From Primula veris (Eukaryota > Streptophyta > Magnoliopsida > Ericales > Primulaceae): a stretch of DNA of 64,000 nucleotides. This document shows positions 1 to 10,959 of this stretch, one piece after another. The DNA lies in contig OY821742.1 in NCBI GenBank assembly GCA_963682055.1, positions 28,181,060-28,245,059 on the forward strand. Direction: 5' to 3'. Both the position numbers and the translations under genes were made by a program. Each line of letters begins with the position of its first letter. The stretch's first letter is position 1. The notes beneath the pieces are model-generated. The model had not been told where the DNA came from and did not search any database. It saw only the letters and a program-made list of their open reading frames with translations.

Positions 1-1682
1 ATTTTTTACAAACAAAAAGCCAGAGTTAAATGGCTTAAAGAGGGGGATAGAAATTACAAGTTTTTTCATCAAATGTTAAAACACAAAAGAGCTAAAAGTA
101 AGATTATGCAAATCAAACTGGCTGATGGGACTATCACTGAGGACTTAAAGGAGATTCAAAATGAGGCTGGTAATTTCTTTGCTACCCATTTCTCTTTCTC
201 ACCTGTTTCTTTTGATAATGATCTTTTTTAATGTCATTCCTAATTTGATTAATGAGACTGATAACATTTTTCTCAATACTCTACCCAGTGATGAGGAAAT
301 CAAAACAGCCACTTTTGATATACCTGGTGATTCAGCCCCTGGCCCTGATGGTTTTTCTTCTTCTTTCTATATCCATTGTTGGGATATTGTCAAAAATGAT
401 TTGATAAAAGCAGTGCATAGTTTCTTTAAAGGCAAAATTTTATCTATGGCTGTTGTTTCTTCTTTAATTATTTTAATCCCCAAAGTGGATAATCCCACAG
501 ATTTTACTCAATTTAGACCTATAAGCCTGTGTCAATTTCTATACAAGATCATTTCTAAAATTCTTACTGCTAGACTGGCCAAGCTTTTACCTAAAATTAT
601 TTTAAAGAGCCAAAGTGGCTTTGTAGAAGGTAGGCTTATTACAGATGCTATTTTACTGGCACAAGAGATGTTCAAACATCTAGGGGATAATGTTAGGGGG
701 GGGGGGGGGGGGCAATGTGGTTTTCAAACTTGATATGGCCAAAGCCTTTGATAGACTAAACTGGTCTTTTCTTATAAAAGTTCTTGATTGTTTTGGTTTC
801 TCCAAAAATTGGATAGAGCTTATTATGAGATGTGTAGCTAATGCTAAATATTCTATCTGTTTAAATGGAGTCTCCACTGGTTACTTTACTTCTGGTAAAG
901 GTTTAAAACAAGGGGATCCTCTCTCCCCTCTCCTTTTTATTATTGCTGAAGAAGTTTTAAGTAGTGGACTTAGTGATTTAATGATCAAAGGTATTTTGAT
1001 GCCCTATAAAACCTGCATAAATGTAGAACCTATATCTCATATTCTTTTTGCTGATGATGTCTTGATTTTTGCCAATGGTAGTAAATCCAATTTAGAACTG
1101 ATTATGTCTTTTATTAAAAAGTATGAACAGGCTTCTGGTCAAATGCTTAATAAAGCTAAAAGTGTTTTTTTGATTTACAAACCAAAGAATGGTAGGAAAA
1201 GCATTATAGCCAGCACCACTGGTTTCAGTGAAGGCTCCCTACCCACTAAGTATCTAGGAATACCTCTACACAACACCAAACTTACCTCAAGGATGTATGA
1301 TCCTCTTATTGATAAAATTGGCAAAAAAGTAGCTAGCTGGAAAGAAAATTTTTTATCTGCTGGGGCTAAAACAAATCTTATTAAACATGTCTTATCTTCC
1401 ATGCCACTGTATATACTTGCTGTCCTTAATCCCCCCAATATAGTTATTGACAAGATTGAAACCAAATTTGCTAACTTTTTTTGGGGAGAGACAGATGGTA
1501 AAACCAAGCATCACTGGCTGAGATGGGGGAAGTTATCTCTCCCTGTAAATGAAGGTGGAATAGGGGTGAGGAGTTTAAAAGAGTTTATGAAAGCCTGCAT
1601 GCAAAACTCTGCTGGAGACTAATGGAATTTGATTCTCCTTAGACTGTCTTTATGTTTCAAAAATACTGTAGTAATAACCCTA
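1..1682 (+). pseudogene. LINE A reverse transcriptase domain, broken
   Basis: The frame starts open at base 1. An extra T in the run near 225-230 shifts it into the frame that carries the RT fingers motif SAPGPDGF. A G17 tract at 696-712 then shifts it again, just before the motif A region (KLDMAKAFDRLNW). The catalytic palm motif FADD is present near 1048-1059. A further shift near 1600 leads into a nonsense codon (expected W) near 1638. The product would have been the RT that performs target-primed reverse transcription. At least three frameshifts plus a stop make it non-functional. Confidence 0.88.
696..712 (+). repeat. G17 homopolymer inside LINE A
   Basis: Seventeen consecutive G between the fingers and palm of the RT. 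Related LINEs have only a few Gly/Arg-coding bases here, so the tract is an expansion, and it shifts the frame. Confidence 0.95.
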
Positions 1683-1683
1683 A

Positions 1684-3123
1684 TTGGTAAATGCTACACA
1701 TTCATGTGTTTGGAAGATGATTAATCCTCATTTTAAAATACTGGTTGATAATAGCTTATGGGATATAAAGGAGGGATCCATTAGCTTTTGGTATGAAAAC
1801 TGGTTAGGAGATGGCCCTCTTTGTCAGTATTTTACTGTTATTTTCCCTAATGTACTGCTTAACCAGGTCATTAATAATAATGGTTGGGACACCAATTTGT
1901 TATGTCATATGGGGGGTAATGAGCTTTTACTTAAAGTTACCAGTAAAAATTTAGTTTTACAAAAAGGGGAGGATGTTAGATACTGGCCTTCTACTTTTAA
2001 TGGTGATTTTACAGCAAAAACCTCCTATAATTTTATAAGGGATAAAAAACCTATTCTTAATGTGGCCAATTATATTTGGAACACTGTTTTACCCACTAAA
2101 ATCAGTATTTTTTCTTGGAAACTTTGGTACAATGCCATAAAACTTGATGAGGATCTTAAAAAATTTGGGATATGTACAGTCACCATGTGCTATTGCTGTA
2201 GGGGTCACACTCTTGATACAGCTAATCATCTTTTTGGATCCAGTGATATTTGTAAACAGGTTTGGAGCTACTTTGCAAATGTTTTTGGTTTCAATATAGC
2301 CTTTGCCCCTTGCTGGAAGCAAAATATGGTGAAATGGTGCAACTTATGTGACTCTTCTCAAATTGGTATGTTAGCTGTTTTAGTCCCTTTCATTCTTATT
2401 TGGGAGATATGGCTTAGTAAGAACAAAAACATATTTGATAATGAGAAAATGTGTGCTGAAACCATTATTAAAAAGGTGACTAAATGGCTACATGATCTTA
2501 ATTTTTTGCTTAAACCAAAAAAACATGCTAACAATTTTCATTGCCTGTCACTTATGTCTTTGAATATTAAAACTGTCCACTGCAAAAGAAAAAAGGATAA
2601 GTTGGTATGGTGGAATTGCCCTCCAACTGGCAGATTAAAATTAAACTTACATGGCTCTTCACTTAGCAATAACTCTAGTGGTTGTGGTGGTATATTAAGA
2701 GACCATAAATGAATGCTGGTTCTAGCATTTTCTAACTTTCTGGACAAACAAACCAATATGTATGCTGAGATGATGGCTCTTAAAGTTGGATTGGTTATTT
2801 GCTACACTATGGGTTTAACAAATGTTATGGTGAAAACTGACTCTGAGAATATTGCTAATTGGTGGAATACCAAGTGCAATCCAGGCATTAAATTTGGTTC
2901 TATATGGAGGGACATAACCCTCCTTATGGATTATGTGGGACTTAATGTCACTCATGCTTATAGAGAACAGAATCAAGCTGCGGATGGTTTGACCAAAATG
3001 GGATCAAATGGGAATAATTTTATTACAGGCAGAGCTATGGATTTACCTAAGAAAATATATGCTGCCTATTATCTGGACCAAAAAAGCACACCTTGCCTAA
3101 GAGGTTGCTGTTTTAAGACCTAG
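1684..3123 (+). pseudogene. LINE A zf-RVT and RNase H C-terminal region, broken
   Basis: One frame interrupted by a single in-frame TGA at 2710-2712. The first part contains the RT-associated zinc-binding region (around YIWNTVLPTKISIFSWKLW and a following Cys/His cluster). The last third is RNase H: the position of the first catalytic Asp reads LHGSS, so Asp appears replaced by His; the Glu (YAEMMALK), second Asp (VKTDSE) and last Asp (NQAADGL) are recognisable. The frame ends with TAG at 3121-3123. Both the nonsense codon and the lost Asp argue against activity. Confidence 0.85.
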
Positions 3124-3835
3124 AAAGGATTTTAAACTTTTTGTTTTAAAATCCCTGACTAATGATGAATTTTTTCTGAAGTAATACTGTACTACCAAAG
3201 CAACCTTTCAAGGAAGGCTACCAGCCTGAGATATGTTGTGTTTGGATTTGTAAAATATAATGGATAAGAACAGATATCTAAAGCTCATGAGGATATTTTT
3301 CTGAACCTTTTTGTTTTTGCTTGTTACTTTGTTCCTGGAACTCAAAGGCAACCTTTTGATGAAGACTTACGTCTGAAAAAGTTGTGCTCTTTAAATACTA
3401 ATTAGCTTATTACAGTTAATGCAGGTGCTTTAGAAAATTGTTATTTTCCCTGTTACTGCAATTTTTCCTGCAGTTTTAGGCAGTTATCAGTTGTATATTG
3501 CTAGGGGGTGTAAAATGCTTTAAGAGAACCAGGCCTTCTGCAAATTAGAAACTGAAACCCCATGAATAAAAGCCTTAGATCACACCGATCTAGGAGAAAC
3601 AAGGTGGAGGGGGTATAAGGAGAGGTTTTTATTCATTTGGGTGATCTTTTTCTGGTGAATCATAAGGTTTCTGGGGAGTTTTTTAATGTCGTTTTCTCAC
3701 CCTCCTAGCAATAATCTTTTGTATGGCTGTTTTTAGTCAAGTTTCATTATGTTGTAATGATGTAATGACCGCTATGGGGGTCTATCCCATATAGACTTTA
3801 TTTATATAAGCTTTTATTTGGAAGGAAAAAAAAAA
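3124..3835 (+). other. LINE A 3' UTR with A10 tail
   Basis: Non-coding, AT-rich. It ends in ten consecutive A at 3826-3835, immediately followed by the start of the 3836-4640 repeat. No other gene signal is seen. Confidence 0.7.
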
Positions 3836-4640
3836 TGTTTTCCTCTGAGATTTCTTTCCCAATTTATTTTCCTCTTTAGACAAAGTAGATTCAAATGATT
3901 CCTGATTCTTAGTAATCTTTTTTTTCTAGATCTCATTATCCATTTCCCTTTTTTATTTATTGTTTGACAGTAGTTTATTCTTTCATATAAATATTGTCTT
4001 GATAACTAAAGCCTAGTGACACGAAATTAGTTTAAGGCGTAACTAACAGGAGTTAGCCTCTTGTTATACCATTGATTGGATTCACCGATGCTTGGTATAT
4101 ACCATTCATATATATAATGGCTGTCAATGAATCACGGCATATTAAAAGCTTATAAAATTACCTGGAGATTTTTCCACTTTTAACTCGAGCTCTTTTAAGT
4201 TAGTAATGACTTTCCTTATACCGCGCTTGAGGGCAAATGGATCAGACACATTTTGTATAGATAAGAAAGATATTCTGTGTATGAGTGAGGTACAACTCTA
4301 GTCATTTCCCAACTCAACCACAAAGAGGATTGATTTTGAATTCTCGTGATAATGAGTAGCACCTCAACTATCCAATTCTTGCTTTGAGAAGACCGTTTAT
4401 ATTGTCGAAAACGAAGAAGGAAAAGAGAATTAGATTACAACTTTGGCTGCTTATGTTTGAGAAATGATTAAGGTGAGAGTATGAGGCGACTGCTTATAAT
4501 GTTTATGAATAAATGTGAGTACATAGTAAATACACATGAGCCTCCCACGACGCAAATGTTTCTAATATTTTCCTAAATTCCAAAGATTTCTCTGGTTTAG
4601 AACATGGATCTCAAAAGAATTAGTCTGTAGTCTTTGTTTA
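3836..4640. repeat. Diverged direct repeat, copy A (uninterrupted)
   Basis: Aligns by eye over its whole length with 5173-5978 plus 7838-7930. Shared blocks include GACAAAGTAGATTCAA, GAATCACGGCATATTAAAAG, CAACTCGAGCTCTTTTAAGT, and the segment ending in CCTCCCACG. No coding potential recognised. It is useful as the empty-site reference for the solo LTR in copy B (CCACG at 4545-4549 occurs once, with no insertion). Confidence 0.8.
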
Positions 4641-5172
4641 TCATAATCTTAGACTGATCTCATACATCTCCTGATATCATCATCACAGAAAAGAAATTTA
4701 GATAGTTCTATTATCTATTTTATAGTACTCTTTCTTATTTCCTTTGATAAAATGGGTTCTTTTCATAATCTTATGACCCATCATCATTTTGGCCTTTTCT
4801 TCTAAATGTCTCACTGTACAATTTGGTTGATCATTTTATTCTATTTTTTTTCATGAAATGATAAAGGTTTTATAACTAATTTTCTCGAAAAACCCAACTT
4901 ATTTACTTTAAATCTGCAGCGAAGAAAGCTCAATGTATTTGATTTGGATAAGGATTAATTTCTTTACTCATGAAGATCTAGAGTTGCATTTTTCTTATAG
5001 TAAAATAGTTGTTTGCAATTATTTTATATAAATAGTTTAATATGTAGCTGATTTTATTCTGGTTACCCTTTTCAATTATACATTAAGAGTTTTTCCATGT
5101 TTAGAGGAGTTTGCCATATTTATGCTAATATTTTATAGTTTTTTGTCTGATAGAGTCATCTGCCATTAATTT
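4641..5172. other. AT-rich spacer between repeat copies
   Basis: No open frame, RNA gene or recognisable repeat. Very AT-rich, with T runs. Confidence 0.6.
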
Positions 5173-5973
5173 TGTTTTCCTCTTGAGTTTTCTTTCCAGT
5201 CTATTTTATTGTCTGCAAAAATAGACTCAATTGAAAATGATTAAAGCTTAGTCTCTGCTATTATTCAAATATTTTATTTTCTGCTATTATTCAGTTATTT
5301 TATTTTTTTTGACAAAGTAGATTCAATCGTTTCCTGATGTTTAGTTAAAAAAAAATTCTAGATCTCATCATCTGTTTCCCTTAATTTTATTGTCTGCAAA
5401 AAGTTATTCTTTTCATATAAGTGCTTGTAATTGTATCTTTTTTTAATAATTAAAGTTTAGTGACACGAAAATAGTCCAAGTCTAAATTAACCTGAGTTAG
5501 CCTGTTGTAATACCATTCATATTTATAATGATTGTCAATGAATCACGGCATATTAAAAGCCAATAACAATTACCAATTGGAGATTTTTTTCCACTTTCAA
5601 CTCGAGCTCTTTTAAGTTAATAATACATTTCCTTATACTGCTGGAGGGCAAACGGATCTGGTACATCTGGTATATATAAGAAATATTTTACGTATACTAG
5701 TGATGTACAACTCAAGTCATTTCCCAACTCAACCCAAATAGAGGTTCGGTTCTCTTTTAAATTCTCTCTGTAATGAGTACCACCTCAACTGTCCAATTCT
5801 TGCTTTGAGATGACCATTTATTATTGTCAAAAATGAAGAAGGAAAGGAAAATTAGATAACAATGTTTGTTGCTTATGTTTGATAAATGATTAAGATGAGA
5901 CCGTGAGAGTACTAGGCGACTGCTTATAATGTTTATAACTAATCTGAGTTAGTAGTAAATACACATGAGCCTC

Positions 5974-5978
5974 CCACG
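5974..5978. repeat. Left TSD of solo LTR (CCACG)
   Basis: Identical to 7833-7837; present once in empty-site copy A at 4545-4549. Confidence 0.75.
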
Positions 5979-7832
5979 TCTAACATCCGTATTTTTATAA
6001 ATGGTTTTATTTATAATTTAATTTATCCAAAAATATTTTATACAAAATTTTACCAAAAACCGGTCACTCGACTAATTTTTAGCCAAAAACCGAAAAACTT
6101 TATTTTAAAAACCTGTTACTAATTTTACTAATAAAAATGACCCAATAGATTTGTTTCTAAAGATTTGTTATTTTTGAGTAGTAAAACAATATTTTTGGAT
6201 TAAGAGTTAGCTTTTAAAACTTTGAGTACCAAATAGTTCGTTTCCACAAACTATCTAAAAACAGTTTTTCTAAACCTCAAATCAGCCCACTTTTAATTCA
6301 TTGAACCAAAAACCAGCCAAATACAAGAGAGAAAAGAGAGAAAAAGAAGAAGAAGAAGAAGAAGAAGAATAAACCACCATTAGCGGGTTCTTACCGGAAG
6401 CAGCTCCTCTACGCTCTAAGGTAACGGAGGTTATCCATTGCGACTAGACGAGCGTGTATGTTAGGATTAAGTTTTGCGTTTATTATAAATTGAAGGTTTT
6501 TGCCTTTTATCTTAATTATATTCTTAAATTGTTAATTGGGTTTATTTGTTGTACGTCTAATTCACTTATTTGATTTTGGAGTAGTTGAGGATTTAGTCTT
6601 TTAATTTCAGAGTAATGAGAATATTGATGGGTTGCGTGTTTTATGAATTGATTATGTGTTATTATGGTTGTTGATAGAATTGGGTAAAATATTGTTGAAT
6701 AAAGATGAGTTATATATTGCGCATACAAGGTGTTTGTTAAAATGACTGAACTGAATTTTATGTTGTTAGAGTTGGTTGGCTAGTTGTGAATCTAGTGCCT
6801 ATGCTTATGTGCTTTGTTGAATTGCGTCAAAGTGACGTATGAGAATGTGATAATTGCGTGAATTTATATTATTGGCCGAGGCCATATGAGAATGTGATAT
6901 TTGCATGGATTTATAATATTGGCCGAGGCCTTGTGATTTTTCTGTTAGCAATGGTCTCTGTCTCTTCCTAATTCCGGGGACAGAAGACGGCCGAGGGGAT
7001 AGGGAATGACTCGTCTTACGGATTGGGGCGAGTGGCACGAGAGGTCCTAGTGTGCATTCTATTTATTTTTCTGTTAGCAATGGTCTCTGTCTCTTCCTAA
7101 TTCCGGGGACAGAAGACGGCCATGGGGATAGGGAATGACTCGTCTTACGGACTGGGACGAGTGACATGAGAGGTCCAAGTGCGCACTTTAAATCTACTTT
7201 TATGTTAGCAATGGTCTCTGTCTCTTCCTAATTCCGGGGACAGAAGACGGCCGAGGAGATAGGAAATGACCTACCTTACGGACTGGGGTAGGTGACATGA
7301 GAGGTCCATGTATGCTATAGATGTGTGTTGAAGTTATTTAATTTATCTTGTTGTACGACGTTATTTTATTTATTTTTATATGTTGCTATCATAGTTGTTG
7401 TAGTGAGTCTTGCATTTATGGGATGGAGTGACGGTATTTTGTGATGCCGTCCCGTCTATGTATGTGAGCGTGACTCACCGTTACAGTTTTGCCTTTCAGG
7501 TACAAATTAGGTTAAGGCGTTTAGAGTTTGGAGCTATTGCAATGCATCACATGGGCTCGGGGCTTTCACTTTCTTTTCACTTATATTAAATTTTGAGGTT
7601 GTAGCCTACGGGCAATTTACATTCGTTTATTTTCTTTTATAAAATTGTCAAAACTATCTCGTCTTGTAGCCGCGTTTGGCAAACACTTTTATATTTAATT
7701 GATTAATTGTTCCTTTAGCTCGCAAGCGTTTTCTTTTAAAATTTTAATTTTGTACCAACAGGTTCTCTCATTGTTTTCTTTTCAAAAGGTCATGCCTCGA
7801 TGTCCGTGTCTTGCGGATTTTGGGGCGTGACA
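5979..7832 (+). mobile_element. Solo LTR, probably Ty3/gypsy-type, with 5-bp TSD CCACG
   Basis: Absent from paralogous copy A and flanked by CCACG at 5974-5978 and 7833-7837. It begins TCTAACATCCG, probably a mutated TG start, and ends GGGGCGTGACA. These ends resemble the TGTAACA.../...GTGACA ends common in plant gypsy LTRs. No gag-pol is present. It contains an (AGA)n tract near 6345-6369 and internal tandem repeats at 6840-7312. Orientation is assumed from the terminal bases. Superfamily is an inference; the boundaries are seen directly. Confidence 0.75.
6941..7312. repeat. Three tandem copies of a ~130-bp unit inside the solo LTR
   Basis: Units start at about 6941, 7070 and 7201. Each holds TGTTAGCAATGGTCTCTGTC and CCGGGGACAGAAGACGGCC. 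The unit contains a short GTC/GAC-rich inverted arrangement (GTCTCTGTC...GGGGACAGAAGAC) that could form a hairpin. Just upstream, at about 6840-6930, a ~47-bp unit ending GGCCGAGGCC occurs twice. Confidence 0.85.
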
Positions 7833-7837
7833 CCACG
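7833..7837. repeat. Right TSD of solo LTR (CCACG)
   Basis: Identical to 5974-5978 and directly follows the CA end of the LTR. Confidence 0.75.
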
Positions 7838-7930
7838 CGCCAATGTTTAAAATGTTTTCCGAAATTTTAAAGATTTATCTGGTTTTAGAACATGAATCTC
7901 AAAAAGATTAGTGTGTAATCTTTGTTTTAG

Positions 7931-9009
7931 TTGCATGTTTTGTAGGAGAGTATCAACAAAATTCTGTTTTTGAAGCTGCATTTCCAATATGCAAAAGTCG
8001 TAGAGGCAAAATTGATTGTTGCACCACAAGTATAGTTAACATGTTTAATTACCTTCTTTTGAAATACTAGTCATTATATCATTAAGATTATTTTGTTTAA
8101 GATGTAGTACAAAATACTTTTATTAATTACCATAGTTTAGTTAATTTAGAAGATCGAACTATATTATTAACTGCTATAGTCTCATTGTTTCCTGTTACCC
8201 CTAACTTTTTTTTATGCTTTGCATGCTATTTACATTTCTTTAATTGGCAACCTCATACATCCAACCTAAAATAATAATCATTTGACAGTAGTGATAGCTT
8301 ACTTCCAAGATAGATATTTGTGAATCATGAATATACGTACTTGTTTAACCCTAGATATACATAAACCTCGGTATATAAAAGGTTTCCAATTGCTTCATTA
8401 TTGCTCTTATTTTGAAATGATTCATTTAACAACACTTGCTTCAATGAAATGGTAGAGGATAAGGGGAAGGAAGGATCCGTAGAAGATGAAGGCAAAAAGT
8501 TACCATTTAGAGAAAGCGAATAAGTGATTTGCCAGATATACAAGGTACACGTATCTTTCCTTCAAGAAAGATCTTAATTATAATTACTAAATAATATAAA
8601 ATATGTATTTGGTTATAGTATCAAAAACTTAGAGGCTGACCATACTTAGGGGAGAAGAGAGAATTTTTCTTGGAGATATATATATTTTTTAAATTAAACC
8701 GACCAATTATATTAGAAAGATGCAAAGCCTCTGTCTAACCGGACAAGTAATATACAAACTCTATAGAGCTACGAAGTAAAAACGATTAGTCAACCACTAA
8801 TTTGGGGCTTAATTGCCAAATACTAATAAGGAACCTATCACTTCGGGAGATAAAAAACTTCCCAAATTTATTCATACAATTGATAACATAAAATTCGATT
8901 AATTTAAAAACATTTCCAGTGCTCGAACAAGTCCCATCGTACACCCTTAAGTTTCTCTCTCTTCAAATCCAATACGGCGTTGATGCGAACAATGTCCTAC
9001 CTTGGAGAT

Positions 9010-9040
<31 letters not shown>
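7931..9040. other. Non-coding stretch with a possible F-box fragment and an (AT)17 tract
   Basis: Mostly AT-rich without a supported gene. 8617-8690 resembles 25443-25510 (shared ACTTAGAGGCTG, ACTTAGGG and GAGAAGAGAGAA-like words), so a short dispersed repeat is present. (AT)17 lies at 9015-9048. Confidence 0.6.
8440..8556 (+). pseudogene. Possible F-box N-terminal exon relic
   Basis: One frame at about 8513-8548 reads RKRISDLPDIQ, which resembles the opening of plant F-box domains (RISDLPD). Upstream in a neighbouring frame is an acidic/lysine stretch. A similar arrangement occurs at 36350-36480. The piece is short and frameshifted, so the identification rests on one motif. Confidence 0.3.

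Positions 9041-9048
<8 letters not shown>
9015..9048. repeat. (AT)17 microsatellite
   Basis: Seventeen AT units, directly outside the outer end of the inverted kelch repeat. Confidence 0.95.
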
Positions 9049-9050
<2 letters not shown>

Positions 9051-9620
9051 AACTCAAAAGAACATATTATCAATAGTTTGTTCCACACATAGTTGAAAAA
9101 TATATGTCATCTACTTTTTCTGATAAGTCAGTAACAACATTCCACGTAGCACCCTCTCTCTTGAAAATATTTTGACTTAGTCCACACTTCTACATACCAT
9201 TCTCCGGCTCATCCGCATATATTCCTTCACAAAAAACGGTTACTCCCATTCTTTTTTTCTTACATCTATTATGCCAAAATTCATCTTTACCAACCGCAAC
9301 ACAAGTTGTATTCCTGAATATGTGCAACTTCTCTTGGCGAAACATCACCTGGCACTTTTCTTGTGCCTTTTCCATATCAAGTGGATTTAACCAATTATCT
9401 TGCATCACCGTATATGCCATAACAGATCTAGTTTTTATACCATTCTCATCTAAACCACCAACAACGTAAACTGTGTTTTCGAAATCTGAACAACATCCAA
9501 AGTACATAATTTTCCCTAGGTCAAGCATGCTTGCCCTATGTGTCTGTTGACCCAATGCAAAACTGTATATACAAATTGCCCTATGATATTCTCCTTGGAT
9601 TATGAGCCCCTCATATAGGT
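9041..9620 (-). repeat. Left arm of inverted kelch duplication
   Basis: Reverse complement of about 22330-22857, including non-coding flank. GTGTGGAACAAACTATTGAT and TATGTTCTTTTGAGTTTG are exact matches in inverted orientation. The arms are about 12.7 kb apart, with the copia array between them. Confidence 0.8.
9190..9585 (-). pseudogene. Kelch-repeat protein fragment (KFB-like), minus strand
   Basis: Minus-strand frame of about 121 residues. It contains a kelch blade signature, VYVVGGLDENGIKTRSVMAY followed by DNWLNPLDM, resembling kelch-repeat F-box proteins (GG followed by a spaced Y and W). No F-box and only about one blade plus a following segment ending YADEPENGM are present, so it is a fragment. 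An inverted, further decayed copy lies at 22400-22770. In other kelch F-box proteins the domain recruits substrates to SCF ubiquitin ligases; no function is claimed here. Confidence 0.6.
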
Positions 9621-9639
9621 GGTCGAGGCAATTTAGGAT

Positions 9640-9853
9640 GTATCTCTTGTGATTGACATGATATTAACAATCACATGTTCTTCATATCTTTTGCTTCCTT
9701 TATGCCGTGTTGAGATATATTATGCTATATCTCCCATATCTCTCCACCAACTTGGCTAGGCCAAAGGGGCAACACCACCTCTACTCTCAGGTAAGGGGAG
9801 CTCTTCCGAAAGACCATGTCTCCTTCGTTAGCCTTCAGAGGCATTGATCTTCT
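9640..9853 (+). repeat. 0.9-kb tandem repeat unit R1, left part
   Basis: Similar to 21660-21885 (for example ACTTGGC...CCAAGG-like words and the GGCATTgAtCTT segment). The unit is interrupted by the copia array and continues at 20979. Unclassified, non-coding. Confidence 0.65.
9849..9853. repeat. Left TSD of the copia array (CTTCT)
   Basis: Identical to 20974-20978 and directly precedes the TGTTGG start of LTR1. Confidence 0.85.
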
Positions 9854-10959
9854 TGTTGGAAAAAACCATGGAACATGGTGTTTTCCGTATTGGTCACGAG
9901 TCCAAAAGTTTGGTCAAATTCCATGCGAAGAATCCAAAGTTTAGACTCCGTACTTAAATGGTTTGAGTAGCTTGTGTGACAAGCTTCGAAACGGTATATC
10001 GTATGACCTATTCGGTGAATACCTGTGAATGGAAATTTACTCCGAATTTGGACCATGGAGACGAAATCTGGAATTTTGGTAGAGGAAGTGGGAAATAATA
10101 TGGATGGGGAAGCCACCCAAATGATTATCCCATATCAAAGAGGAAAAACTATTTGGAATAATTTATATACATATTCACCACTAGAGAGTGGTAATAGTGT
10201 GTAGCCTCATATGTGTGTGTGTAGGCAAGTGTACCACACACGCGCACGCTCGCTCGGTCTCGGTCTCGGGCATGGGCACGGGTACGAGCACGGGCACGGG
10301 CACGGGTCTCAGGTCTCGGGCGTGGGACTTGGGACTTGGGACGTGGGGAATGTTCCGGTTCCGATTCTGATTCCGGTTCCAAGAAAGTCTGAGAGTTTTG
10401 AATAATAACAAAACAGTCCCAAAAATTCCAGCAAGCTTGTAACTGATGCAATTAAATGAGAATAATTGCATCATTAATTCAGCAGTTTCGAATTCTGAAT
10501 TAAGTGACCATTATGACTGAGATTTCAGCTTAGCCTATAAATAGGCAGCTCTCCCCCACTCTCTTAACACATTATTTTTTATACATTCAGCAAACAACAT
10601 ATTTTTTATAGCATATTAGAGAGAGAGAAAACCACCCACCAACAGCTCGACCTTGACTCGTCGCCAGTTTCCGGTGAGTCATCCGAGACGTTGTACCTTG
10701 GGATTGAAGCGCCAACGCAACCAGAAACCTTAAGGTGGTTGGGCGAATATCGGTTAAGGACAGACTGTCTAACAGTCGCCTCGTCTTTTATTTTTTTCTG
10801 TCTTTTTCCATTTCAGTATTTTAATTCTGCAATTTACATTTCTGTCTTTTATATTCAGTATTTTAATTTGCTGTACTTAGCTGTAATATTTATATTCTGT
10901 CTTTACCTTTCTGTAATTTTTTTAAACTACTGTTTCTATTCTGTAATTCAATTCTGTAA
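9854..10959 (+). repeat. LTR1 of array, 3'-truncated
   Basis: TG start, a G/C-rich hexamer/heptamer tract at 10240-10350, and TATAAATA at 10536-10543. It is cut after ATTCTGTAA. Near 9915-9960 and 10015-10095 it carries variants that LTR2-4 do not share, as expected if it alone descends from the original 5' LTR. Confidence 0.88.
10536..10543 (+). promoter_or_regulatory. LTR1 TATA box
   Basis: TATAAATA within a CCTATAAATAGG context. Identical boxes lie at 13628-13635, 16930-16937 and 20246-20253 in LTR2-4. Confidence 0.7.

Larger units (their letters stand above)
1..3835 (+). mobile_element. LINE A, L1-type non-LTR retrotransposon, 5' end outside window
   Basis: Non-LTR element with the plant L1 order: reverse transcriptase, zf-RVT, RNase H, 3' UTR, A10 tract (3826-3835). 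The left end lies outside the window, so the endonuclease and the upstream TSD cannot be assessed. The reading frame is broken by several frameshifts and stops, so this is a dead copy. Downstream it abuts repeat copy A exactly where that repeat begins, consistent with insertion into an older repeat. Confidence 0.9.
5173..7930. repeat. Diverged direct repeat, copy B (split by solo LTR)
   Basis: Homologous to 3836-4640, with an extra AT-rich stretch near 5210-5300. The homology stops at 5978 and resumes at 7838, where TTTATCTGGTTTTAGAACATG matches 4590-4610. The intervening 1.86 kb is the solo LTR. Confidence 0.78.

Noticed and set aside
6941..7312. Regularly spaced repeats as a possible CRISPR array
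   Set aside because: Plant LTR context, ~130-bp units with diverged copies, only three units, no cas genes.
9190..9585. Functional kelch F-box gene
   Set aside because: Only about one blade, no F-box, and a decayed inverted copy nearby; treated as a fragment.
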